A DNA stretch of 5,538 nt from Streptomyces lilacinus (GCA_000715685.1 KL569380.1:71963-77500), one strand, 5' to 3'; positions 1 through 5,538 are shown, counted from the stretch's first letter. Program-made: numbers and translations. Notes: generated by a model from the letters alone, not told the origin.

Positions 1-1008
1 GGCGAATGCCACCGCCACGTCCATCCGGTCCGGGTCGGCGGCGATGGTCGGGGACATCGCCTGGATGAAGAACGGCGCTCCCAGCACACAGACGGTCGTG
101 ACGCCGGCCAGCAGCACGACGACGAGGGTGAGGAGCCGGTTGGCGTAGGCCTCGCCGCCGTCCTCGTCGTTCTTCATCGAGCGGACGAGCTGCGGGATGA
201 AGACGGCGTTCAGCGCGCCGCCGCCGACGAGGATGTAGATCATCGTCGGCAGGACGTTGGCGACCTGGTAGTCGTCGTTGAGCGTGCCGACGCCGATCGC
301 GGCGGCCATGACGAGGTTCCGGCCGAAGCCCAGGACGCGGGAGACCATCGTTCCCGCGGCCATGAGGGCGCTGGACTTCAGCAGGCCGGCCGCCTTGCCG
401 CCGCTCTTCGCCGGCGCCGCCGCGGCGGCCTCCGGCTCCGGCTCGGCGACGGGCTCGGTCACGGGGGGCTGGACCGGCGGGGGGACATACGGGCCGGGAG
501 CCGGGACCTGCCGGCCGGCCGGCCGCGGGGGCTCGTACGGCTGCTGCTGGTCGCGGTAGAGGTGGGCGAAGGCGTCCCGCTGCGGGTGATCGCCCGAAGG
601 CTGCTCCCCGAAGCCGCCCACGCCGATGACCTGCGTCGCGTCCTGGTCGCCGTACTGCTGAGCCGGCGCCTCGGCACGCTGCGCCTGGGCCGGGGGCCAC
701 ACGCGGGGGTTGGAGGCGTGCGGGGGAGCGGGCGGCGGCGGGTAGGCGCCCGGCTGTGCCGGCGGCGCCGCGCGGTCGTACAGCGCGTCGCTCACCGGGT
801 CCTGGGCGGACGGGTCGTGCCCGGGGTAGGGGTTCGACGCGTAGGCGTCGCGCAGGTACGGGTCCCGGGCGTACGGGCCCTGGTGCCCCTGGTCGGCGGC
901 CGGCGGGGTCTGGCCGTGCGGGCTCTGGGCAGGCGGGGTCGGCGGGTACTGGTCCCGCTGCCCACCGCCGGTGCCCCGACCGCGGTCACCGTCGTACGGC
1001 GCGCTCAT
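1..1008 (-). CDS. murJ: MurJ (MviN) lipid II flippase, N-terminal 336 residues (3' end outside window)
   Basis: MurJ moves lipid-linked peptidoglycan precursor across the cytoplasmic membrane; it belongs to the MOP exporter superfamily. The gene begins at ATG (1008-1006) and stays open to the window edge, giving 336 codons. Residues 1-204 are a low-complexity cytoplasmic extension rich in Pro, Gln, Tyr and Asp, with several PY-type units and a DATQVI motif at 123-128. The membrane domain begins near residue 205. The family signature SRVLGFGR is at 223-230 (Arg224 and Arg230 align with E. coli Arg18 and Arg24), Asp245 aligns with E. coli Asp39, and LP is at 253-254. Three hydrophobic helices lie at about 211-239, 250-273 and 290-316. 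The start is supported by a Shine-Dalgarno sequence at 1016-1022. The gene lies 45 nt downstream of the DUF6049 gene on the same strand, so an operon is likely. The family call is firm. The long N-terminal tail is common in actinobacterial MurJ but absent from E. coli MurJ. Confidence 0.95.
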   Translation of the reverse strand, partial: MSAPYDGDRGRGTGGGQRDQYPPTPPAQSPHGQTPPAADQGHQGPYARDPYLRDAYASNPYPGHDPSAQDPVSDALYDRAAPPAQPGAYPPPPAPPHASNPRVWPPAQAQRAEAPAQQYGDQDATQVIGVGGFGEQPSGDHPQRDAFAHLYRDQQQPYEPPRPAGRQVPAPGPYVPPPVQPPVTEPVAEPEPEAAAAAPAKSGGKAAGLLKSSALMAAGTMVSRVLGFGRNLVMAAAIGVGTLNDDYQVANVLPTMIYILVGGGALNAVFIPQLVRSMKNDEDGGEAYANRLLTLVVVLLAGVTTVCVLGAPFFIQAMSPTIAADPDRMDVAVAFA

Positions 1009-1015
1009 CGCTACC

Positions 1016-1022
1016 CCACCTC
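1016..1022 (-). promoter_or_regulatory. Ribosome binding site of murJ
   Basis: On the minus strand the sequence GAGGTGG lies 7 nt upstream of the ATG at 1008. It is close to the Shine-Dalgarno consensus at good spacing and decides the murJ start, because the N-terminal extension has no homology signal that could do so. It sits inside the 45-nt gap after the DUF6049 stop codon, where I see no terminator hairpin. This supports read-through from the upstream gene. Confidence 0.75.
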
Positions 1023-1053
1023 ATCGTCCGCGGCGGGCTGGCCCCACCACACA

Positions 1054-3375
1054 TCAACGTTCCACTTTCTCACCTGAGCCGGACCGGTCCCCGTTCCGCG
1101 CTCCGGTTTCCGCCGCCGGATCACCCGGCTGCTCCGGCTTGTCGTCGCCGGGGCCGCCGTCGTCGCCCGAGTCTCCGCCGTCGTCCTCGTCGGGGCCGCC
1201 ACCCGCGGCCTTACGGGCCGCAGCGCGCTTGCGCTGGAGGTAGATGCGCAGTCCCGCGAGGACCAGGAGGAGGACCCCACCGGCGATGACCAGCAGAACC
1301 ATAGGGGTGATGGAGGTGACATGCACAGTGAAGGTGATCGGCTCACCGTACGGCTGGCCGTCCTCCGCGTACAGCTGGGCCGTCACCTTGACCGGACCGT
1401 TGGCGTTGGCACGCGTCTCGAACTTCACCGTCTGCTGCCGTCCGCCGCCGATCTCGACCGGCTGGGGCGCCTCGATCGTGAGGCGGTTCGGCTGGTTGGA
1501 CGTGAGGACCAGCTTCAGGCCGCGCACGCCCTGCAGCAGCCCGTTGTGCACGGTCACCGGGATCGTCGCGCTGCGCCCGGAGAGGGTCGCGTCGGACTTC
1601 TTGACGAGCTGGACCTGGCGGGTGAGCTGGTCCAGGTAGGACTGGACCGCGTCCCGGAACGCCGCGGCGCCCCGAGGGTTGCCGCGCCAGGAGGTGGACA
1701 TCTCGCGCATGATCGCGCTGCCGAAGGGGGTGACCACGCGGTCCTGGGAGGTGAGGATGACCTTGAAGCTGTCCAGGGTGCTCTGGGTCCGCTGGATGGC
1801 CTCGAACGCCTCCGTGGACAGCTCCTGCGCGCGCAGGGAGTCCGGGTAGGCGCCCGTCCCGGGCACCTGCTGGTTGGCGGCGGGGTCGGGCTGGAACCTC
1901 GCCGCGGTCCCCAGGTCGACGGGCTGGGTCCAGCGGCCGTCCGTGAGGCCCTTGAGCGCCGTCGCCATCGCCTGTGCCTGGCTCGTGGTGGGCATGCGCT
2001 GCGGGGCGACGACGATGCTGCGCTCGTTCTCCGGAGCCTGCTTGTTGACCACGAGGCTCTGCGCGAGGAAGCGCTGCACGGCGAGCGAGGCGTCGTCGGC
2101 CCTGACCATCTCGCCCTCGAAGGCCTTGGAGAGCCGGGCGTCCGCCACGATCGCGGTGTTGCCGCCGCCGATCTGGCGGGCCGCCGTGGGGGCGTAGGGC
2201 GAGGCACCGGGCTCGCGGAGGCTGTCGCTGCGGGCGATCACGTTGTGGGCGCCTGCCGAGGTGGCCACGTCCACGATCGAGGAGTCGACGGCGCCGTCGA
2301 CCGGCCACGCGAAGTCCGTGCGCGGCTTCACCCCGAGGATCGTGTCGACGGTCGTCGAGGCGAGCTCCGTGGCGGACTGGAGGTGGCTCAGGGCGCCGGA
2401 GACGTCCTTGCCCCGGTGGGCGAGCGAGGCGATGTCCGGGTCGCCGAAGGGCAGCGCCACCACCTGGTGGTCCGCGACGGCCTCCTGCAGCTGGTTGAGC
2501 CACTGCTTGGCCACGGCCTGGCCCCTGCCCTGGGTGACCTGCTCGTTCGGCCCGCCGACCCGGTAGCTCTTGGTCATGGCCTCGACCGTGGCGAGCAGGT
2601 CGGGATCGATCACCCAGGTGACCGGAAGGTTCTTGCCCAGCGCCACCAGCTGCTGCAGCCGGCCGCCGGGGGCCAGCTCCGCGGCCAGGTCGTCATTGGG
2701 GAAGACCGGGGTCTGCTGCTGGTCGGACTCGGTCCGGGCGGTGAGGTGGGTGGCGGAGATCAGCGGCCACAGGAACGTCAGCTGCGTCTTCTTGCCGTCG
2801 GTCCCGGAGGGCTGCCAGGGCAGGAGCGTCCGCTGGATGCCCAGCACCCGCTCGTTGGTCTGCCCGGCGGACTGGCCGGAGAGGGTCACGCCGAGCTGGT
2901 AGACCCCGTCCTTGCCGAGGTCGAGGTCCTTCGCCGGGACGGTCAGGGTGAAGTCGCGCCCGACACCGGGGGCCAGGGGGTCGATCTTCTGGGCGTGATT
3001 GCCGCCCACCTCGGAGCCGTCCGTGCCCGGTGCGAAGGGGGCGCGATCACCGATCTCGTCCAGGTCGCTGCGCGTGGTGATCTGCGGCCCCACCCGCAGC
3101 CCCACGTGGGCGCCGACGATCGTCGACTTGCCGGTGTTGGTGACCCTGCCCGAGATGACGAGCGTGTCGTCCTGCTTGGGGGCGACCGGCGTCACGGAGT
3201 CGAGGGAGACGTCGACCACATGGGAGCCGCCCGAGTCCGCCTCGGCGGCCGGGGCCGCCGGCAGCTGCCCGAGGCCCACGAACAGCAGCACCCCGGCCAG
3301 CAGCAGCGCGGTGCGCCGGAACCACCGGCAGGCAGGAGCGGAACTCGTCCCCTGGAACTCTGCCGCCTCGGCCAC
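1054..3375 (-). CDS. DUF6049 family secreted, C-terminally membrane-anchored protein, function unknown
   Basis: Complete 773-residue protein from GTG (3375) to TGA (1056-1054). Residues 1-21 are a basic n-region ending in RR, 22-38 a hydrophobic core, and signal peptidase sites follow APA (41-43) or AEA (44-46). Residues about 52-150 look like an Ig-like/CARDB-type beta domain (ISGRVTNTGKSTI). Residues about 198-420 carry spaced motifs TWVIDPDLL (253-261), ALPFGDPDI (307-315) and FAWPVDG (355-361), which resemble strands of a beta/alpha barrel. A second beta domain covers about 600-688. One membrane helix follows (691-712), then a basic stop-transfer stretch and an acidic Asp/Gly/Pro/Glu tail (728-773) that would be cytoplasmic. 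The topology places almost the whole protein outside the membrane. The GTG start is chosen because it directly precedes the signal peptide, with GAGGGA 10 nt upstream; the frame remains open further upstream but that part is antisense to pcnA. It lies directly upstream of murJ, so an envelope role is plausible but unproven. It corresponds by position and architecture to SCO3895. Confidence 0.85.
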   Translation of the reverse strand: MAEAAEFQGTSSAPACRWFRRTALLLAGVLLFVGLGQLPAAPAAEADSGGSHVVDVSLDSVTPVAPKQDDTLVISGRVTNTGKSTIVGAHVGLRVGPQITTRSDLDEIGDRAPFAPGTDGSEVGGNHAQKIDPLAPGVGRDFTLTVPAKDLDLGKDGVYQLGVTLSGQSAGQTNERVLGIQRTLLPWQPSGTDGKKTQLTFLWPLISATHLTARTESDQQQTPVFPNDDLAAELAPGGRLQQLVALGKNLPVTWVIDPDLLATVEAMTKSYRVGGPNEQVTQGRGQAVAKQWLNQLQEAVADHQVVALPFGDPDIASLAHRGKDVSGALSHLQSATELASTTVDTILGVKPRTDFAWPVDGAVDSSIVDVATSAGAHNVIARSDSLREPGASPYAPTAARQIGGGNTAIVADARLSKAFEGEMVRADDASLAVQRFLAQSLVVNKQAPENERSIVVAPQRMPTTSQAQAMATALKGLTDGRWTQPVDLGTAARFQPDPAANQQVPGTGAYPDSLRAQELSTEAFEAIQRTQSTLDSFKVILTSQDRVVTPFGSAIMREMSTSWRGNPRGAAAFRDAVQSYLDQLTRQVQLVKKSDATLSGRSATIPVTVHNGLLQGVRGLKLVLTSNQPNRLTIEAPQPVEIGGGRQQTVKFETRANANGPVKVTAQLYAEDGQPYGEPITFTVHVTSITPMVLLVIAGGVLLLVLAGLRIYLQRKRAAARKAAGGGPDEDDGGDSGDDGGPGDDKPEQPGDPAAETGARNGDRSGSGEKVER

Positions 3376-3427
3376 GCGCTGTCCGTCCCTCGTCGTCGTC
3401 AGTGGTCGTCGGATGGTGCGTCCACGA

Positions 3428-3433
3428 ATGGTA
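3428..3433 (-). promoter_or_regulatory. Candidate -10 element for the DUF6049-murJ operon
   Basis: The minus strand reads TACCAT here, fitting the TAnnnT pattern of Streptomyces housekeeping promoters. Transcription would start near 3421 and leave a leader of roughly 46 nt before the GTG at 3375. The matching -35 position (about 3451-3456) reads CACTTC, a poor match, so either the promoter is weak or activated, or it is not real. Confidence 0.25.
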
Positions 3434-3453
3434 ACGAGGCCCGCTGTGACGAA

Positions 3454-3472
3454 GTGCTGCGGACCGCAGTAC
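3454..3472. repeat. Imperfect inverted repeat, possible operator
   Basis: The arms GTGCTGCGG and CCGCAGTAC flank a single central A. Eight of nine arm positions pair, and the inner 13 bp (3457-3469) are a perfect interrupted palindrome. It overlaps the -35 position of the candidate promoter for the DUF6049-murJ operon, where a dimeric regulator could bind. No regulator can be named from the sequence, and GC-rich short palindromes do occur by chance. Confidence 0.35.
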
Positions 3473-3569
3473 AAGATCGCCGCCGGGCCCGTTGTCCGGG
3501 CTGCACCTGCTTTGCGAGGGCTGTCGTGAAGCGCCCGATAACGAGGAGGCCTCGGCGCGCGCGGACACG

Positions 3570-3575
3570 TACCCT
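3570..3575 (+). promoter_or_regulatory. Candidate -10 element of pcnA (leaderless transcript)
   Basis: TACCCT ends 8 nt before the GTG start of pcnA, so a transcript started from it would begin at or within about two nt of the start codon. That agrees with the absence of any Shine-Dalgarno sequence in the 20 nt before GTG. The -35 position is not recognisable. An alternative upstream promoter is TTGCGA (3512-3517) with a 19-nt spacer to GATAAC (3537-3542), which would give a leader of about 35 nt that still lacks a ribosome binding site. Confidence 0.4.
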
Positions 3576-3583
3576 CTTCTGTT

Positions 3584-5047
3584 GTGCCGAACGCCAACAA
3601 TGACAGCCTCACCCCGCCGTCGACGAATGAGCTCAACCACGTGCAGCGTCGTGCCGTGAGTGAGCTCCTGCGGGTCTCCCCCGTGGCCGACGATCTCGCT
3701 CGCCGCTTCAAGGACGCGGGCTTCACGCTCGCCCTGGTCGGCGGATCGGTGCGCGACGCATTGCTCGGCCGGCTCGGCAACGACCTCGACTTCACCACGG
3801 ACGCCCGTCCGGAGGACGTGCTGAAGATCGTCCGGCCGTGGGCGGACGCGGTCTGGGAGGTCGGCATCGCCTTCGGAACGGTGGGATGCCGCAAGTCGGA
3901 CTTCGACATCGAGGTCACCACGTACCGGTCGGAAGCGTACGACCGCACTTCGCGGAAGCCCGAGGTCTCCTACGGCGACTCCATCGAGGAGGACCTGGTC
4001 CGCCGCGACTTCACGGTCAACGCGATGGCCGTCGCGCTGCCGGAGAAGGAGTTCATCGACCCGCACAACGGTCTGGAGGACCTCGCCGCGCGGGTCCTGC
4101 GCACCCCCGGCACCCCGGAGGAGTCCTTCTCGGACGACCCGCTGCGCATGATGCGGGCCGCCCGCTTCGCCGCCCAGCTGGACTTCGAGGTGGCGCCCGA
4201 GGTCGTGGCCGCGATGACGGACATGGCCGGTCGCCTCGAGATCGTCTCGGCCGAGCGGATCCGGGACGAGCTGAACAAGCTCATCCTGTCCGACCACCCC
4301 CGCAAGGGCCTCACGCTGCTCGTCGACACCGGGCTCGCCAAGCTCGTGCTGCCCGAGCTGCCCGCGCTGCGGCTGGAGCGTGACGAGCACCACCGGCACA
4401 AGGACGTCTACGAGCACACGCTCATCGTCCTGGAGCAGGCCATCGACCTCGAGGAGAGCGGCCCCGACCTGGTGCTGCGCCTCGCCGCGCTGCTCCACGA
4501 CATCGGCAAGCCGAAGACGCGCCGCTTCGAGAAGGACGGCCGGGTCTCCTTCCACCACCACGAGGTGGTCGGCGCGAAGATGACCAAGGCCCGGATGACC
4601 AAGCTCAAGTACTCCAACGACCTGGTCAAGGACGTCTCGAAGCTGGTCGAGCTGCACCTGCGCTTCCACGGCTACGGCACCGGGGAGTGGACGGACTCGG
4701 CCGTCCGCCGGTACGTGCGCGACGCCGGACCGCTGCTGGATCGGCTGCACAAGCTCACCCGGTCCGACTGCACCACCCGTAACAAGCGGAAGGCCGGCGC
4801 GCTCTCCCGGGCCTACGACGGGCTCGAGGAGCGCATCGCACGGCTGCAGGAGCAGGAGGAGCTGGACTCGATCCGCCCCGACCTCGACGGCAACGACATC
4901 ATGAAGGTCCTGGGCATCGGCCCCGGGCCGGAGGTCGGCAAGGCGTACAAGCACATGCTGGAGCTGCGGCTGGAGCACGGCCCCATGGAGCGGGAGGCCG
5001 CCGTCGCCGCGCTCAAGAAGTGGTGGGCGACGCTCGACAAGGCCTGA
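3584..5047 (+). CDS. pcnA: CCA tRNA nucleotidyltransferase (actinobacterial type, C-terminal HD domain)
   Basis: Adds or repairs the 3' CCA end of tRNAs from CTP and ATP in the cytoplasm. The 487-residue protein has the full class II nucleotidyltransferase head: GGSVRDALLGR (53-63), the catalytic DLD pair (Asp67, Asp69), RRDFTVNAM (140-148), the nucleotide-selecting helix DPLRMMRAARF (185-195) and the neck motif EIVSAERIRDEL (219-230). An HD phosphohydrolase-type domain follows, with His278, His305-Asp306, a His-rich turn at 324-326, His358 and Asp395, as in the actinobacterial subfamily. It is sometimes annotated as poly(A) polymerase because the families share the head. The S. coelicolor homologue SCO3896 is known to me as a tRNA nucleotidyltransferase rather than the polyadenylating enzyme. 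The start is GTG at 3584 with no Shine-Dalgarno sequence, hence probably leaderless. The stop TGA (5045-5047) lies one base before a parS site. The gene is divergent from the DUF6049 gene and convergent with the LppU-like gene. Confidence 0.96.
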   Translation: MPNANNDSLTPPSTNELNHVQRRAVSELLRVSPVADDLARRFKDAGFTLALVGGSVRDALLGRLGNDLDFTTDARPEDVLKIVRPWADAVWEVGIAFGTVGCRKSDFDIEVTTYRSEAYDRTSRKPEVSYGDSIEEDLVRRDFTVNAMAVALPEKEFIDPHNGLEDLAARVLRTPGTPEESFSDDPLRMMRAARFAAQLDFEVAPEVVAAMTDMAGRLEIVSAERIRDELNKLILSDHPRKGLTLLVDTGLAKLVLPELPALRLERDEHHRHKDVYEHTLIVLEQAIDLEESGPDLVLRLAALLHDIGKPKTRRFEKDGRVSFHHHEVVGAKMTKARMTKLKYSNDLVKDVSKLVELHLRFHGYGTGEWTDSAVRRYVRDAGPLLDRLHKLTRSDCTTRNKRKAGALSRAYDGLEERIARLQEQEELDSIRPDLDGNDIMKVLGIGPGPEVGKAYKHMLELRLEHGPMEREAAVAALKKWWATLDKA

Positions 5048-5048
5048 T

Positions 5049-5062
5049 GTTTCACGTGAAAC
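5049..5062. other. parS: parS site 1 (ParB binding site)
   Basis: GTTTCACGTGAAAC is an exact match to the 14-bp chromosomal parS consensus that Streptomyces and most bacteria use to load ParB. Within the 16-bp form it has T before and G after, so it misses one outer base. It begins one nucleotide after the pcnA stop codon. Streptomycetes carry about twenty such sites clustered around oriC, so this one marks an origin-proximal location. Confidence 0.95.
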
Positions 5063-5066
5063 GTGA

Positions 5067-5102
5067 TCGGGGGCGGTGTTTCACGTGAAACACCGCCCCC
5101 GA
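5067..5102. terminator. 36-bp perfect palindrome, probable bidirectional terminator for pcnA and the LppU-like gene
   Basis: Positions 5067-5102 are perfectly self-complementary about the 5084/5085 axis; pairing breaks at 5066/5103. In RNA this would form a stem of about 16 bp with an ACGU loop, its outer half almost all G-C. It lies 19 nt after the pcnA stop and 13 nt after the stop of the convergent gene, the expected place for a shared terminator. Neither side has a U-tract, but Streptomyces terminators often lack one. The centre of the palindrome is parS site 2, so the hairpin may instead be just an extended ParB site. Confidence 0.7.
5078..5091. other. parS: parS site 2 (ParB binding site) at the centre of the palindrome
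   Basis: A second exact GTTTCACGTGAAAC, here also with the outer T and A that complete the 16-bp form TGTTTCACGTGAAACA. Its centre is 29 bp from that of site 1, and 15 bp separate the two 14-mers. Dyad symmetry extends 11 bp beyond the consensus on each side through GC-rich arms, which site 1 lacks. The pair would give two adjacent ParB dimer loading sites within 43 bp. Confidence 0.95.
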
Positions 5103-5115
5103 GCCGTCTGACGGG

Positions 5116-5538
5116 TTACTTCTTGGCGTCACCCAGGCAGAGCGTGAACTTGTCGGAGCGCTCCTCCCAGGTGAGCGCCGCCGTGGTGCCCTCGACGCTG
5201 TTGCAGGCGAGGGTGTACAGCGTGGAGCCGTCGACCTTCTTGAGCACCTTGTGGCTCGCCTTGCTGTCGGTGCAGTCGACCTTCTTGATGTCCGGCTTGG
5301 AGTCCGTGCCCTTGTTCTGCAAGCAGTCGCCGACCCCCAGCACCGTGGTGTCGTCGTCCAGGATCATGTGCTTGGCGACGTAGATGCCGACGCTGGCGAT
5401 GATGGCGAGAACGATGCCGCCGATCTTCTTGCCGATCTTCTTGCCCCTGGACGGGGCCGCGGCCGGCGCGGGGGCGGTGGGGAACCCGCCGGGCTGGCCG
5501 TACGGCGCGGCCGGCGGCTGCTGACCGTAGGGGCCGGG
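5116..5538 (-). CDS. LppU/SCO3897-family membrane-anchored protein, C-terminal 140 residues (start outside window)
   Basis: The frame is open from the window edge to TAA (5118-5116); the start codon and promoter are not visible. The visible part starts with a Pro/Gly/Tyr/Gln-rich cytoplasmic segment containing PYGQ units (visible residues 1-30). Next come a basic stretch with KKIG twice in tandem (33-40), one membrane helix (about 41-55) and a small extracytoplasmic domain of about 85 residues. That domain has four cysteines (72, 89, 112 and 134 in visible numbering) in contexts GDCL, VDCT, ACN and LCLG, probably forming two disulfides. This architecture, and its place convergent to the CCA-adding enzyme gene, match the LppU/SCO3897 family, for which no function is established. 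The segment 5116-5367 alone would begin at an internal Met after the helix and is not the whole gene. Confidence 0.82.
   Translation of the reverse strand, partial: PGPYGQQPPAAPYGQPGGFPTAPAPAAAPSRGKKIGKKIGGIVLAIIASVGIYVAKHMILDDDTTVLGVGDCLQNKGTDSKPDIKKVDCTDSKASHKVLKKVDGSTLYTLACNSVEGTTAALTWEERSDKFTLCLGDAKK
5419..5445. repeat. 12-bp tandem repeat inside the LppU-like gene
   Basis: A 12-bp unit (plus strand CGATCTTCTTGC) occurs twice in immediate succession, with the 12-bp period holding across 27 bp. It encodes two consecutive KKIG units just before the membrane helix, where the lysines act as positive-inside topogenic residues. Copy number could change by slippage while keeping the reading frame. 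Confidence 0.7.

Larger units (their letters stand above)
3376..3583. promoter_or_regulatory. Divergent intergenic promoter region between the DUF6049 gene and pcnA
   Basis: This 208-bp gap separates two divergent genes and must hold promoters for both. It is visibly less GC-extreme in places than the genes. It contains candidate -10 elements for each direction (3570-3575 plus, 3428-3433 minus), an imperfect inverted repeat at 3454-3472, a small GC hairpin (GCCCG/CGGGC, 3487-3501), and the octamer TAACGAGG twice in direct orientation at 3432-3439 and 3539-3546. I see no convincing small gene in it. Confidence 0.7.

Noticed and set aside
278..1289. Overlapping short plus-strand frames opposite the murJ tail and the DUF6049 C-terminus.
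   Set aside because: Arg/Gly/Pro-rich shadows with no plausible ribosome binding sites or domains; the minus strand codes here.
3432..3546. Direct repeat of the octamer TAACGAGG at 3432-3439 and 3539-3546.
   Set aside because: Eight bases repeated once, 107 bp apart, with no shared position relative to a promoter; too weak to call a regulatory site.
3543..3549. GAGGAGG as a ribosome binding site.
   Set aside because: No ATG or GTG lies at suitable distance downstream; pcnA GTG is 34 nt away, too far.
1321..3603. A 760-codon open frame on the plus strand, antisense to the DUF6049 gene.
   Set aside because: It is a GC-rich shadow frame. Its translation is low-complexity (Gly, Arg, Val, Leu, His) without domains, while the minus strand encodes a protein with signal peptide, domains and membrane anchor.
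3630..3655. CACGTG cores in pcnA (near 3638) and in the DUF6049 gene (near 3103) as extra parS sites.
   Set aside because: The flanking bases do not match GTTTC/GAAAC; they are ordinary coding hexamers.
3376..3948. N-terminal extension of the DUF6049 frame up to an ATG at 3948.
   Set aside because: The extension would run antisense through the pcnA start and the promoter region and bury the signal peptide 190 residues inside. The GTG at 3375 directly precedes the signal peptide.
3047..4978. A 643-codon minus-strand frame antisense to pcnA and overlapping the DUF6049 gene.
   Set aside because: Its sequence is typical complement-strand composition (Val, Leu, Arg, Gly, Asp) without recognisable motifs, and pcnA on the plus strand is certain.
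5063..5383. A 106-codon plus-strand frame running through the terminator and antisense to the LppU-like gene.
   Set aside because: It would start inside the parS region and read through the palindrome. The opposite strand has a cysteine-patterned domain and a membrane helix matching a known family.

Overview
The window is typical high-GC Streptomyces (or close actinomycete) chromosome. Third codon positions are almost all G or C. The gene order, an LppU/SCO3897-like gene, a CCA-adding enzyme, a DUF6049 membrane protein and murJ, matches the SCO3894-SCO3897 neighbourhood of S. coelicolor as I recall it, on the oriC/parAB side of the chromosome. Two perfect copies of the chromosomal parS sequence fit an origin-proximal position. 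This is core chromosome, and I see no mobile element, CRISPR array, tRNA or rRNA.

Layout. Positions 1-1008 (minus) hold the first 336 codons of murJ, the lipid II flippase, with a long Pro/Gln-rich cytoplasmic N-terminal extension; its 3' end lies outside the window. Positions 1054-3375 (minus) encode a complete 773-residue secreted, C-terminally anchored DUF6049-type protein. It lies 45 nt upstream of murJ on the same strand, so the two are probably co-transcribed. Positions 3376-3583 are a 208-bp divergent promoter region. Positions 3584-5047 (plus) encode a complete 487-residue CCA tRNA nucleotidyltransferase of the actinobacterial type, probably read from a leaderless mRNA starting at GTG. 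Positions 5048-5115 are a short convergent intergenic region packed with two parS sites, the second at the exact centre of a 36-bp perfect palindrome that probably also works as a bidirectional terminator. Positions 5116-5538 (minus) carry the 3' part of an LppU/SCO3897-family membrane-anchored protein, whose start is outside the window.

How it fits together. The minus-strand pair (DUF6049, murJ) points to envelope and peptidoglycan assembly, although the DUF6049 protein has no established function. The CCA enzyme is tRNA housekeeping. The parS pair makes the pcnA-lppU junction a ParB loading platform for segregation of the origin region. The most interesting structure is the use of one DNA palindrome both as a ParB site and as a putative transcription terminator between convergent genes.
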